In this document: positions 24,219 to 32,978 of the stretch, piece by piece
Position numbering within the stretch: the first letter of the stretch is position 1
How the letters are laid out: the number at the start of each line of letters is the position of its first letter
Source: Alphaproteobacteria bacterium
GTDB lineage: Bacteria; Pseudomonadota; Alphaproteobacteria; Puniceispirillales; UBA1172
Reading direction: 5' to 3'
Assembly: GCA_016778985.1 (NCBI GenBank)
Contig: JADHOM010000020.1
Coordinates: 1 to 36,669 of the forward strand
DNA length: 36,669 nucleotides
Notes under the pieces: generated by a model
The model's input: the letters and a program-made list of their open reading frames with translations, nothing else
Told to the model about the DNA's origin: nothing
The model's database searches: none
Program-made: the position numbers and the translations under genes

Positions 24219-25934
24219 ATGTCTTCATTGTTTTCATCTATACCCCAATTATGGCGAAAATACCCATCCTTTTTCATGCTAACATTAGTCATGTTGGTTG
24301 CGGTTCTGCCTGGGGTGACTCACCTGCCGCCTATGGATCGCGATGAAGCACGCTATATGCAGGCAAGTCGTCAAATGGTGGAAACTGGTGACGTCATCAC
24401 GATCAGGTTTCAAGAAGAATTACGCGCCAAGAAACCTGCTGGAATATACTGGATGCAGTCAGCATCTGCATGGGTGTTTGGGGAAAATGCGCCAGCCTCA
24501 TATCGTCTGCCAAGTGTTGTTGGCGGCATTGGGATTATGCTCATTACATTTATCATGGCGAGCCGCATGATGTCGCCGATGCAGGCGACATTTGCCGCCG
24601 GATTTATGGGACTAAGTCTGATCCTAGCGGCAGAATCAAGGCTGGCAAAAACTGATGCCATGCTGGGCTTGTTAATTATCATCCAGCAATATGCGCTATG
24701 GAAAATTACGACACTGCAGCGTCAAGATAAATATGTATCTGGCCGATATGCGCTTATCCTTTGGGTATCACTGGCGCTTGCTATTTTGGTTAAGGGCCCA
24801 ATTGCCCCGACTATTCTAGCTCTCACTATGCTCGGGATTATCCTGCTTGAGCGGCGCTGGCACTGGCTTCTGGCAACACGTCCATTAATGGGATTGGTGG
24901 TGGTGACGTTGATGGTCTTGCCGTGGGTGCTATTGGTGACGGCGGCAACTAATGGAGCGTTTCTTGATATCGCGATCAGAGACGACTTTGTTGGTAAGCT
25001 GCAATCAGGGCAAGAATCTCATGGTCTGCCTTTTGGATCGCATCTGATATTTTTGCTGATTGTATTCTGGCCGGGGAGCTTGCTAATCGCGCGGGCTATT
25101 CCGGGGGTCTGGGCGCATCGGTCATCACCAACAACGCGATTTTTGCTGGCTTGGATAATCCCATTTTGGTTGATCATTGAACTAACGCCAACAAAACTCC
25201 CGCATTACAGCCTGCCTGTGTTGCCTGCGCTGGCCATGCTTATTGCCTTTTTTGGTCTACCAGCGGTGCCGCCACGACCAGCTTCGCTGCGCACCTATTC
25301 AGGGCAGACGGGGCTAGCATTCACATGGCGTCTTATCAAAATTGTATTCTCTCCGCCGATATTGATCATAGCCTATGAATATCTTGTGCTTGTGTTGGGG
25401 GCGGCATTGGGCATGTTTGTCTTTATTGCGGCTAGTCTCTATGGTGGCTCTTTATTTCTGGGGACTCTAGCCGTGCTGTTGGCGCTCATAGCCACTGTCT
25501 TAGGCTGGTTATGGCGCCGCCAGCCGACCCGTCATATCTATCTTGCCGCTATGCTAATCTGCGCGGCAGGGTTTCATAGCGTCACCTTTGGCGGTGTGCT
25601 GCCGGGGATGAGCGATTTTCACCTAGCGCCGCGGATTAAGGCTGAACTGGCTAATAAAGACTTGCTTGATTATCCGATTGCTGTCGCTGGTTATCATGAG
25701 CCGTCATTGGTCTTTGCGCTTGGCCAGGATGTGTTGCTATTTACATCTGATCAAGCGGCGGTATTTCTGGCCGAGGCTAATGATAATATTGCGATTATTG
25801 AAGATAAATCAGCGCCATTATTTCTGGAAACGCTGGGCCGGCTTGATGTCAAAATTATCCAAGATGGCAGCATTGAGGGGTATAATTACTCGCGTGGGCA
25901 ATGGGTGCGCCTGGTGATTTACAGACGGCAATAA
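24219..25934 (+). CDS. ArnT-like glycosyltransferase (GT83/PMT family)
   Basis: Inner-membrane transferase that uses a polyprenyl-phosphate-linked sugar as donor and modifies a periplasmic acceptor, classically lipid A. The protein (571 residues from this ATG) has about eleven or twelve membrane segments. The first periplasmic loop carries PPMDRDEARYMQASRQMVETGD, the metal/donor-binding pattern of the ArnT and PMT families, followed by ELRAKKPAGIYWMQ. A GTG at 24150 is in frame, and neither start has a clear ribosome-binding site. C-terminal soluble part about 480-571. It is followed by a DPM-like GT2 and an LAB_N gene that could supply and handle the donor lipid. Sugar and acceptor are unknown. 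Confidence 0.9.
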   Translation: MSSLFSSIPQLWRKYPSFFMLTLVMLVAVLPGVTHLPPMDRDEARYMQASRQMVETGDVITIRFQEELRAKKPAGIYWMQSASAWVFGENAPASYRLPSVVGGIGIMLITFIMASRMMSPMQATFAAGFMGLSLILAAESRLAKTDAMLGLLIIIQQYALWKITTLQRQDKYVSGRYALILWVSLALAILVKGPIAPTILALTMLGIILLERRWHWLLATRPLMGLVVVTLMVLPWVLLVTAATNGAFLDIAIRDDFVGKLQSGQESHGLPFGSHLIFLLIVFWPGSLLIARAIPGVWAHRSSPTTRFLLAWIIPFWLIIELTPTKLPHYSLPVLPALAMLIAFFGLPAVPPRPASLRTYSGQTGLAFTWRLIKIVFSPPILIIAYEYLVLVLGAALGMFVFIAASLYGGSLFLGTLAVLLALIATVLGWLWRRQPTRHIYLAAMLICAAGFHSVTFGGVLPGMSDFHLAPRIKAELANKDLLDYPIAVAGYHEPSLVFALGQDVLLFTSDQAAVFLAEANDNIAIIEDKSAPLFLETLGRLDVKIIQDGSIEGYNYSRGQWVRLVIYRRQ

Positions 25935-25993
25935 AGCATCGATCATTTGCCCCCATATTTGCCAGCCATGTCATACCCATATGAACCCTTGGA

Positions 25994-26022
25994 TTGACGT
26001 TAACGCTTTGCTAAAGTATATG
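25994..26022 (+). promoter_or_regulatory. Candidate promoter of the GT2-LAB_N pair
   Basis: TTGACG (25994-25999) and TATATG (26017-26022) are separated by exactly 17 bases, 42 bases before the GT2 start. It suggests that the two small genes can be expressed apart from the ArnT-like gene. Confidence 0.5.
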
Positions 26023-26033
26023 CATTTGGTGAC

Positions 26034-26050
26034 AGGCAACAGCATTGCCT
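26034..26050 (+). promoter_or_regulatory. Leader hairpin before the GT2 gene
   Basis: AGGCAA-CAGCA-TTGCCT forms a 6-base-pair hairpin ending 2 bases before GGAA, the likely ribosome-binding site of the GT2 gene. A regulatory role is only possible. Confidence 0.3.
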
Positions 26051-26063
26051 TTGGAAAAATGAA

Positions 26064-26813
26064 ATGAATGATCTTCCTGAAATTAGCGTTCCTGAAATTA
26101 GCGTTGTTGTGCCAGTAATGAATGAAGCTGGAAACATTCAGCCTTTGATTGTTGGTATTGAAGCGGCTTTTGGCAAACGCGCAATTGAGATTATTTATGT
26201 CAATGATGCCAGCACAGATGATACACTTGCGGAGCTAAAGGCAGAAAAGGCGACGCGCCCGTATTTGCGCATCATTACTCATAGTAAACGGTCAGGCCAA
26301 AGCGCTGCCCTGCGGACAGGCATATTTGCCGCACGTTCGGAACGCATAGCAACGCTTGATGGTGATGGCCAAAACCCGCCTGCTGATCTGGTAAATCTGG
26401 AAAAGGCGTGGCAGCAAGCAAAGCAAGATCATGATTTGGTGATGGCTGCCGGTGTTCGCCAGAGGCGCCAAGATAACTTGGGTAAGCAGGTGGCATCACG
26501 CCTGGCTAAAAGACTGCGGGCTTGGCTGCTTGGCGATAAACATCCCGATAGCGGTTGCGGGATTAAGGTATTTGATCGCGCTTTATTCTTACGGATGCCG
26601 TATTTTAATCATATCCATCGGTTCATGCCGATTATTGCCAAGCGTGAAGGGGCAGAAGTGCTAGCGGTTCCAGTTGATCACGCTGCCAGACAAGTTGGCA
26701 GCTCAAAATATGGTAATCTTGATCGATTGCTGGTCGGTATTGCCGATATTAGAGGTGTAATGTGGCTAATGCGGCGAAGCCCAAAGAACCTTGAAACACA
26801 TGAATTGGAATAA
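26064..26813 (+). CDS. DPM1-like family 2 glycosyltransferase
   Basis: Cytosolic GT-A enzyme that most likely loads a sugar on a polyprenyl phosphate. The 249-residue protein shows VVVPVMNEAGNI (14-25), the UDP/GDP-contact motif NDASTDDT (47-54) and the metal-binding DGDGQNPP (99-106). It lacks the C-terminal membrane segments seen in many DPM-like proteins, and the following LAB_N gene may provide the membrane partner. The N-terminus carries an exact 15-base duplication giving PEISV twice. Expressed probably from the promoter at 25994-26022. The sugar is not predictable from the sequence. Confidence 0.9.
   Translation: MNDLPEISVPEISVVVPVMNEAGNIQPLIVGIEAAFGKRAIEIIYVNDASTDDTLAELKAEKATRPYLRIITHSKRSGQSAALRTGIFAARSERIATLDGDGQNPPADLVNLEKAWQQAKQDHDLVMAAGVRQRRQDNLGKQVASRLAKRLRAWLLGDKHPDSGCGIKVFDRALFLRMPYFNHIHRFMPIIAKREGAEVLAVPVDHAARQVGSSKYGNLDRLLVGIADIRGVMWLMRRSPKNLETHELE
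26076..26105. repeat. Exact 15-base tandem duplication at the GT2 N-terminus
   Basis: CCTGAAATTAGCGTT occurs at 26076-26090 and again at 26091-26105 without change, adding PEISV in frame just before the first beta strand of the Rossmann-like fold. Confidence 0.95.
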
Positions 26814-26818
26814 TCACA

Positions 26819-27268
26819 TTGTTTGAACTGATTGCAACTTTATCTCAAATTATTGAACAGACAGCGATTAGCCTGTCATGGCTATTGGTGACAATATTTC
26901 CATTTCTACCCGAAAGCCTGGTCGAGCATCCTGAAACAATCATGATCATTATTGGTTTTGGTGGTCAGTTTCTATTTGCCATGCGCTTTATTATTCAGTG
27001 GATAACATCTGAACGTGAACAGAAAAGCGTTATTCCCATTGCTTTTTGGTATTTTTCCATTGGTGGCGGTTCGGTGCTTTTGCTTTATGCCATCTGGCGG
27101 CAAGACCCAGTCATTATATTTGGTCAGGGGCTGGGATTGTTTATTTATTTTCGCAATCTGTATTTTGTTTCGCGCGACCGTCGGCATAGTGTTTCCGATC
27201 AGGATCAGGATCAGGATCAGGATGAAGATCAAGACCCGCCATCGCCACATCAGCCTTCAAAAAAGTAA
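26819..27268 (+). CDS. LAB_N (lipid A biosynthesis N-terminal domain) membrane protein
   Basis: Small membrane protein of 149 residues. After a hydrophobic N-terminal stretch (about 15-30) three membrane segments follow (41-57, 73-92, 97-114). The signature FGGQFLFAMRFIIQWITSEREQKSVIP followed by FWYFSIGGG and IFGQGLGLFIYFRNLY matches the LAB_N family, found alone beside DPM-like transferases or fused to LpxB in some bacteria. It probably helps with polyprenyl-sugar lipid handling. The C-terminus is an Asp-Gln repeat (127-138). The best start is a TTG at 26819, 6 bases after the GT2 stop; the next ATG would cut into the first family motif region. Confidence 0.85.
   Translation: MFELIATLSQIIEQTAISLSWLLVTIFPFLPESLVEHPETIMIIIGFGGQFLFAMRFIIQWITSEREQKSVIPIAFWYFSIGGGSVLLLYAIWRQDPVIIFGQGLGLFIYFRNLYFVSRDRRHSVSDQDQDQDQDEDQDPPSPHQPSKK
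27198..27233. repeat. GATCAG hexamer repeat in the LAB_N gene
   Basis: Six consecutive hexamers of the type GAT-CAG/GAA/CAA encode a repeated Asp-Gln tail. The four central copies are identical, so slippage could vary the tail length in frame. Confidence 0.85.
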
Positions 27269-27295
27269 TCTCAATATATTAATTTGCTAACTTGT

Positions 27296-27715
27296 CTAAA
27301 GCGTTGTTTCGGTCATCCGTAATAACTCCGCCCAATGATCGGCGGATACAGGCACAACAGATAGCCGTGATTGCCGAACTAGCGCCAGGTCTTCGAGCAA
27401 TGGATTGGCTTTAATCTCAGCCAGCGTGACAGGTGTATTGACCGTTTTCACGGCCTTTAGATCGACCATACCAAAGCGGCCGCTTTCATCAGTATGGTCT
27501 GGATGATATAACGCGATCACCTCAACAATACCGACAATTCTTTTTTCATTGACGGAGTGATAGAAAAATCCCAGATCACCAAGTTCCATGGCTTTCATAT
27601 TGTTGGAAGCTTGGTAATTGCGGACGCCATCCCAGCCTGTTCCAGTTGTGCCAGCATCGAGTTGATCTTGCCATGACCATGTTGAGGGTTCTGATTTGAA
27701 TAACCATGTTTTCAT
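27296..27715 (-). CDS. EVE domain-containing protein (THYN1-like)
   Basis: Small PUA/YTH-like domain protein of 139 residues. It begins MKTWLFKSEPSTWSWQDQ and contains WDGVRNYQASNNMKAM and GDLGFFYHSVNEKRIVGIVEV, all hallmark EVE segments. The fold binds modified bases in nucleic acids; the bacterial role is not settled. The ATG at 27715 has GGAG 6 bases upstream; a longer frame from 27727 is less likely. It follows gpsA by 30 bases on the same strand. In many relatives a YciI gene stands between them, and none is present here. Confidence 0.92.
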   Translation of the reverse strand: MKTWLFKSEPSTWSWQDQLDAGTTGTGWDGVRNYQASNNMKAMELGDLGFFYHSVNEKRIVGIVEVIALYHPDHTDESGRFGMVDLKAVKTVNTPVTLAEIKANPLLEDLALVRQSRLSVVPVSADHWAELLRMTETTL

Positions 27716-27745
27716 TTTAGTCTCCACATGTTGTTGCTGATGCTG

Positions 27746-28732
27746 TTATCCCCATTCCTGATCAACAGGTCTGGCCAGCAATAATTTTATTTCTGATTTA
27801 ATATCTGCATGATGATTAACCACTCTGTCAATGGCGGCGGTAATTGGCGTTTCCACGCCTAGGGCAGTTGCTCGTGCCACTATACTGGATACGGTCTTTG
27901 CGCCCTCGGCTAAGTCAGATGATGGCGTCGTGCCTGACCCTAATGCAAAGCCAAAGGAGTAATTACGGGAATGGCTATCGGTACAGGTGAGAAACATATC
28001 ACCAGCCCCGGCTAGCCCGAACAAGGTTTCCTTTCGCCCTCCCAATGCGAGTGCCAGCCTGCTGGTTTCGGCTAGTCCACGGGTAATCAGCGCGGCTCTG
28101 GCATTATCACCTAATTGCAGGGCAGCGGTGATGCCAGCGGCAATGGCAATGACATTTTTCACCGAAGATGCAACGGCGACAGCGATGGGATCATCACTTG
28201 TGTATACCCTTACTGAACTGGAAGAAAATAATCGAGCAATAGTTTGTGCCATCGCCGCGTCATGTGATGCCGCAACAAGGCAACAGGGCTTACCGGCAGC
28301 GGTCTCATCAGCAAAGCTAGGGCCGCAAAGCATAACAATATCTCGCCCCAGATGCTTTTCGGCAAGCTCGGGCTGAAGATCGCCGGTATTGGCTTCTAGG
28401 CCTTTCGCGGTTAAGGCAATAACAGCATCAGCAGGCGCATATTTCCGGATCAAGCTTAGCGCCTCGACGGTGGCGGCAACAGGCACAACAACCAATACCG
28501 TGTCTGCGCCATCTAAAGCTATCTTGGCATCAGTTGTTGCTAGATGTGGCGGCGTGATGTCTTGATGATTAAGCCGTGGCGAGGTTCCTGCCATTAATGC
28601 GTCTGCCATATCCTGACGCCGAACAAGCATGTTAATATCATGATTTTGGCTGCCGTCATTAGCGGCACTTGCGAGCACCGAGGCAAGGGCGCTTCCCCAT
28701 GCACCGCCGCCAATAATCGCACATTTACTCAT
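27746..28732 (-). CDS. gpsA: Glycerol-3-phosphate dehydrogenase [NAD(P)+]
   Basis: Reduces dihydroxyacetone phosphate to sn-glycerol 3-phosphate for phospholipid synthesis. The 328-residue protein opens with CAIIGGGAWGSALASVLA (Rossmann dinucleotide loop GGGAWG), contains ALTAKGLE, MLCGPSFADE (substrate site), a conserved SVKNVIAIAAGI segment with the catalytic Lys, and GLAGAGDMFLTCTDSHSRN. The start overlaps the tsaD stop by 4 bases (ATGA), so tsaD, gpsA and EVE form an operon. Confidence 0.96.
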   Translation of the reverse strand: MSKCAIIGGGAWGSALASVLASAANDGSQNHDINMLVRRQDMADALMAGTSPRLNHQDITPPHLATTDAKIALDGADTVLVVVPVAATVEALSLIRKYAPADAVIALTAKGLEANTGDLQPELAEKHLGRDIVMLCGPSFADETAAGKPCCLVAASHDAAMAQTIARLFSSSSVRVYTSDDPIAVAVASSVKNVIAIAAGITAALQLGDNARAALITRGLAETSRLALALGGRKETLFGLAGAGDMFLTCTDSHSRNYSFGFALGSGTTPSSDLAEGAKTVSSIVARATALGVETPITAAIDRVVNHHADIKSEIKLLLARPVDQEWG

Positions 28733-29808
28733 GACGCATTATCCATATGGTGAGAGGTATGTTGTACCGTCATATCAGGGGTTAGGCTCGCTAGTGGCCA
28801 GCGCGGTAAAGGCGCAAAATCTCGTCCAGATGGTGACAGTCCGGCATGCTGATATTCGGCGGCAACCCACGCTATCATGACAGCATTATCGGTGCAAAGA
28901 TGGATAGGCGGCGCATGAAACGAAAAGCCCTCGAACACACATAGTTCTTTGAGCCGCTCGCGGATAGTCTGGTTTGCGGCAACCCCGCCCGCCACAACAA
29001 AATCGGGGGTATCAATATCAAAATCAGCGCGAAAGTTCTGCATAGCTGCACGGCTTCGGTAATAAAGGCAGTCACTGATGGCAGCTTGCAGGGCGGCGGC
29101 TAAATCAGATTTCTGCTTAGCGTCCTCGCCGGTCTCTTGCCAGGCCTTGATGACAGCTGTTTTCAGACCCGAAAAAGACAGATCACAGCCCGGTTTTTTG
29201 ATCATTGGTCGGGGCAGATCAAAACGGCTAGCATCACCTGATTTAGCCAGATGTTCAATATTAGGGCCGCCGGGCATAGGCAGACCAAGCGCTTTCGCAG
29301 ATTTATCAAAAGCCTCACCTGCCGCATCATCTAGCGTAGCCCCATAAAGCCTATATTGAGCGGGGGCTTCGACCGCCAAAATCTGCGTATGACCGCCTGA
29401 TACCAACAGCAACAGATAGGGAAACCGCACGCCATTGGTCAAACGTGCGGTCAAGGCGTGTCCCTCAAGATGATTAACTGCGTAATAAGGCACAGAAAGC
29501 GCCGCCGCCATAGCTTTCGCAACAACAGTCCCAACCAAGACGCCACCAATTAATCCGGGGCCGGCGGTGGCAGCAATAGCGCTAATCTGATCTTTAGTGA
29601 TGTTAGCCTCGGCTAAGGCGGCCTTGATGACGCCTTCAATGCGGTCGATATGGGCGCGGGCGGCAATTTCTGGAACGACACCACCATGACGTTGATGCTC
29701 GCTGATTTGTGATGAGATTTGGCTTGCGTAAATATGACCATTGTCGCCAATGATGGCGGCAGCGGTTTCATCACAACTGGTTTCAATACCTAGAATAAGC
29801 TGTTCCAT
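28729..29808 (-). CDS. tsaD: tRNA N6-threonylcarbamoyladenosine transferase
   Basis: Catalytic subunit that transfers threonylcarbamoyl to A37 of ANN-decoding tRNAs, together with TsaB and TsaE. The 359-residue form begins MEQLILGIETSCDETAAAI; an in-frame ATG at 29835 adds nine residues without homology. The metal ligands are His113 and His117 in NHLEGH, and VSGGHTQ is the nucleotide-binding segment. GVAANQTIRERL and a C-terminal TDNAVMIAW complete the ASKHA fold pattern. Neither start has an ideal ribosome-binding site (AGAGG is only 2 bases from 29808). It is divergent from hemC, the standard alphaproteobacterial layout. Confidence 0.95.
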   Translation of the reverse strand: MEQLILGIETSCDETAAAIIGDNGHIYASQISSQISEHQRHGGVVPEIAARAHIDRIEGVIKAALAEANITKDQISAIAATAGPGLIGGVLVGTVVAKAMAAALSVPYYAVNHLEGHALTARLTNGVRFPYLLLLVSGGHTQILAVEAPAQYRLYGATLDDAAGEAFDKSAKALGLPMPGGPNIEHLAKSGDASRFDLPRPMIKKPGCDLSFSGLKTAVIKAWQETGEDAKQKSDLAAALQAAISDCLYYRSRAAMQNFRADFDIDTPDFVVAGGVAANQTIRERLKELCVFEGFSFHAPPIHLCTDNAVMIAWVAAEYQHAGLSPSGRDFAPLPRWPLASLTPDMTVQHTSHHMDNAS

Positions 29809-29900
29809 AACCTCTTTTAGCGCAAATTGCCACATTGGTCAGCCGATTTTATCGGGTTTAGGCTTGGCAACACCCCTCATTTGTGCGTAAACATCTTGAT

Positions 29901-30887
29901 ATGACTAGATCAGATCATAATCCAATTAGTGATGATGCGCCACTTGTTCTGGCAAGTCGGGTATCGCCACTTGCGCGTATTCAAGCTGAAGATGTGCAAA
30001 CCCGACTAGCCGCAGTGCCATCGACCATAGCGACGTTTTCAACGCGCGGGGATGAGGTGCTGGACAGACCGCTTGCCGATATCGGCGGCAAGGGCTTATT
30101 TGTTAAATATCTTGAACAGGTGATGGGTGAAGGCAAGGCTGATGCGGCGGTTCATTCGGGTAAAGATATGGAAGCTGAATTGGCTAGCGGAACAGAGATA
30201 GCGGCTATTTTGCCGCGCGCTGATCGCCGCGATGCGCTGGTTGGTGCTTATAACAGTTTGGATGCATTGCCGAACGGCGCGGTGATAGGCACAGCTTCGG
30301 TGAGACGTGCTGCATTATTGCGCGTCAGGCGACCAGATGTGACGCCCAAATTGTTACGCGGAAGCGTTAATTCGCGCCTGCAAGCGCTTAAAGATGGGCA
30401 ATATGATGCTATCATTCTGGCTATGGCGGGATTAAATAGACTTGGCATCACAGAAGATGTGCATCCGCTAGAACAAGATATTATGCTGCCATCTTCGGCG
30501 CAAGGCGCGATCATTGTACAAGCCCGTTCAGTGCTAGATATATCAGTGGAAGATATATCGGGCGAAGGCCATTATCGCAGGCAAGCGGTACTGGCGGCAA
30601 TGCATGGTATTAATGATGCTATCACAGCCTCAGAAGTTATGGCTGAACGTGCCTTTTTAGCCAGCCTTGACGGGTCATGCCGCTCGCCTATCGCAGCTAG
30701 TGCAACTCGGTCAGGTGATCAGATGACGTTTTGTGGTCAGATATGTTCACCAGATGGCACAAAACATTTCGCTGATGAGGTTGTGATTGTCGCAAGTGAT
30801 GCGATTGATGCGGCGACCGATATGGCGGCGCGGTTGCTGGATAAGGCTGGCGGCAGGTCATTTCTGATGCATGGGGTTGATGCGTGA
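29901..30887 (+). CDS. hemC: Porphobilinogen deaminase (hydroxymethylbilane synthase)
   Basis: Assembles four porphobilinogens into hydroxymethylbilane in haem synthesis. The 328-residue protein has the substrate arginine region LASRVSPLARIQA, the VHSGKDM loop with catalytic Asp89, GTASVRRAALLRVRRPD and RGSVNSRLQAL, and the cofactor cysteine Cys260 in GSCRSPIAA. In most homologues the loop reads HSxKDxPT; here Met-Glu follows KD, a modest deviation. The ATG at 29901 is preferred to the GTG at 29883, though neither has a good ribosome-binding site. The stop overlaps the hemD GTG. Confidence 0.94.
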   Translation: MTRSDHNPISDDAPLVLASRVSPLARIQAEDVQTRLAAVPSTIATFSTRGDEVLDRPLADIGGKGLFVKYLEQVMGEGKADAAVHSGKDMEAELASGTEIAAILPRADRRDALVGAYNSLDALPNGAVIGTASVRRAALLRVRRPDVTPKLLRGSVNSRLQALKDGQYDAIILAMAGLNRLGITEDVHPLEQDIMLPSSAQGAIIVQARSVLDISVEDISGEGHYRRQAVLAAMHGINDAITASEVMAERAFLASLDGSCRSPIAASATRSGDQMTFCGQICSPDGTKHFADEVVIVASDAIDAATDMAARLLDKAGGRSFLMHGVDA

Positions 30888-31666
30888 TACAAGCGCAAGA
30901 TGTTCTAGCGATTACTACTCGGCCTTTGATGGATGCGGAGGCTGATTGCCGGTTTCTGAAAAGCCGTGGATTAGAGGCTATAGCTCAGCCTGTCCTAGAT
31001 ATAGTGCCGTTACCGCATCCACCATTTCCGCAAGCGGCGGAAGCTACCATTCTAACGAGCCGTCATGCGGCTAGTTTTATCAAAGCAGAAGCCGAGCAAG
31101 CCGGGCTATTGGAAAAACCATGCTATGTTGTAGGTGATGCCACCGCCAGAGCGGCGAGCTATGCTGGATTTCAAGATGTTTATATTGCTGGTGGTGATGG
31201 CAACGCCTTGCAGGAGTTGGTGCAATCATCACCTTATCGGCATTTTTGCTGGCCGAGTGCGCATCATTCCGGGTTCAATATTAAAACCGCGCTAGAAGCA
31301 TCAGACGAAAAATTGGTTGAACGGATCATTGTCTATGAAGCAAAGCTCATGGAAACGCTGAATGAAGCGACCATCGAAGCCATAAAATTGAGCCAAGGAC
31401 CAGCGTCGTCTTGTATTGTATTGGTGCATTCTGGCCGTGCTGGTGCGCATTTTCATCATTTGCTTGATCAGCATGATCTTAGCGCCTATCGCCAGCATAT
31501 AACGCTAATTGTTATCAGTAATCGGGCGGCTGGACTTTGTGGTCAGGGTTGGCATAAGATTCATGTGATTAAATCACCATTACGGTCTTTGATGTTGATG
31601 CAAGCATTGGATTTAGCAGGGATAACATGTCATGATGATAACATCAGTGATATGCCGCTAGATTGA
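30884..31666 (+). CDS. hemD: Uroporphyrinogen-III synthase
   Basis: Closes and isomerises hydroxymethylbilane to uroporphyrinogen III. HemD proteins are poorly conserved; the assignment rests on the two-lobed Rossmann-like pattern (LAITTRPLMDAEADCRFLKSRG, TILTSRHAASFI, CYVVGDATARAASYAGF), the length of 260 residues, and the position between hemC and the Mic60-like gene. The start is a GTG whose last two bases are part of the hemC stop, giving translational coupling. Confidence 0.9.
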   Translation: MIQAQDVLAITTRPLMDAEADCRFLKSRGLEAIAQPVLDIVPLPHPPFPQAAEATILTSRHAASFIKAEAEQAGLLEKPCYVVGDATARAASYAGFQDVYIAGGDGNALQELVQSSPYRHFCWPSAHHSGFNIKTALEASDEKLVERIIVYEAKLMETLNEATIEAIKLSQGPASSCIVLVHSGRAGAHFHHLLDQHDLSAYRQHITLIVISNRAAGLCGQGWHKIHVIKSPLRSLMLMQALDLAGITCHDDNISDMPLD

Positions 31667-31692
31667 TGTCAGATAAAGGATAGCAAACCCCT

Positions 31693-32976
31693 ATGGTGAG
31701 GAAGAAAAAACAATCTGAGGATATGGCCTTGCCTGCTGATGAAGCGGTCATTGAAGGGTCAGCTGAACATATCCCGGATGAGGATATTAATGAGGATATT
31801 GTTGCAGATGTTGTAGAGGATGTTAATGCTGGCGATGATCAGGCCGAAAAGCAGCATCAGCAGAACCGGCACCATCAGTCAGCACGTCCCAGCCGATTGC
31901 GGCGGCTAGGTATTGCGCTTTTATTACTAGCTGGACTGGCAATATTAGCGGCGGCGATAAGCTTGGGCTGGATAAACCGCCAAGCCATTGATGCGGTTAA
32001 TAGTAATCTTGCCATGCAAGCGACATCATCGCAACAGCAGGCTAGCCAGCTTAACCAGATTGAAGCCGAGTTAGGTGCATTGAATAGTGCTGATGCCGCC
32101 GATACTGCCGATATAGCAGATAAAGATGCGGCGTTAGCGCAAAGACTAGATGCGTTAGAAAACCAGATTGCGGCTTTGCGAACGGAACTGACAACATTAG
32201 AAGATCAATTAGCACGCCTGCCAGCAACTCCAGAGACAGCTCCAGACGCGCAATCTGGGGGGCAATCTGGGACGGCTGATGATATGATGATTATGGCAGA
32301 GCAACTGGCTGAACTGGAACAGCGAGTTAATAAGCTTGCGGGACAGTTTGATGAGCAGGCGTCGTCGCTTCAATTGCCAGATCAAGATCAATTAGAAGAC
32401 CAATTAGAAAGTCAGGCAGAAGATCAGGCAGAAGACCAAAACACAACTGATGATGGGGCAGATGATGCTTTATCACCCGATCTAATTTCACCTGATCCAA
32501 TTACATCCGATCGAATTACACTGGAAACCGTGTTTAACCGCATTACCGTCGGTCAGCCATTTGCTGATGTATTGGATATCATGGCGCAAGACCATCCCGC
32601 GTTATCAGAATTACGGCCATGGGCGGATGCGCCGCCAGCCTCACTATCAGCATTATGGGTTGAGCTAGATCAGCTTTTGACGGATCACCTGAACCCTAAT
32701 ACAGATACAGATACAAATACATCTGATGATAGCTGGTGGGGTTGGCTGATGGCGCCATTATCTGATGCGATTAAGATAACCCCTATCACGCCACAGCTAG
32801 AGGCAAAAACCATGCTGACAAAAGCGTGGCAGGACCGCGATGCTGATCTTGCCATAAAAGCCGCAGCAGAACTAGCCGAGACGCATCCAGCGCTTGCTGA
32901 TTGGCATGATGCTATGCTGCGGCGGCAAGCACTTGATCAGGTGGCAAATAAACTTGCCGCTATCTTGGAGGAATAG
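31693..32976 (+). CDS. Mic60/mitofilin-like inner-membrane protein
   Basis: Alphaproteobacterial relative of the mitochondrial cristae organiser Mic60 (COG4223 type), identified by position in hemC-hemD-X-hemY and by architecture. An acidic cytosolic N-terminus (about 1-65) is followed by one membrane segment (71-92), a coiled coil (about 105-225) and a C-terminal helical region (275-427) corresponding to the mitofilin signature. A region rich in Asp, Glu and Gln (225-275) with repeated D-Q-L-E/D-Q-A-E and S-P-D-x-I units lies between coil and signature. In other bacteria this protein forms membrane contacts and helps to shape intracytoplasmic membranes; here that role is inferred. A hemX-type role, as named in some genomes, cannot be excluded. 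Confidence 0.8.
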   Translation: MVRKKKQSEDMALPADEAVIEGSAEHIPDEDINEDIVADVVEDVNAGDDQAEKQHQQNRHHQSARPSRLRRLGIALLLLAGLAILAAAISLGWINRQAIDAVNSNLAMQATSSQQQASQLNQIEAELGALNSADAADTADIADKDAALAQRLDALENQIAALRTELTTLEDQLARLPATPETAPDAQSGGQSGTADDMMIMAEQLAELEQRVNKLAGQFDEQASSLQLPDQDQLEDQLESQAEDQAEDQNTTDDGADDALSPDLISPDPITSDRITLETVFNRITVGQPFADVLDIMAQDHPALSELRPWADAPPASLSALWVELDQLLTDHLNPNTDTDTNTSDDSWWGWLMAPLSDAIKITPITPQLEAKTMLTKAWQDRDADLAIKAAAELAETHPALADWHDAMLRRQALDQVANKLAAILEE

Positions 32977-32978
32977 TA

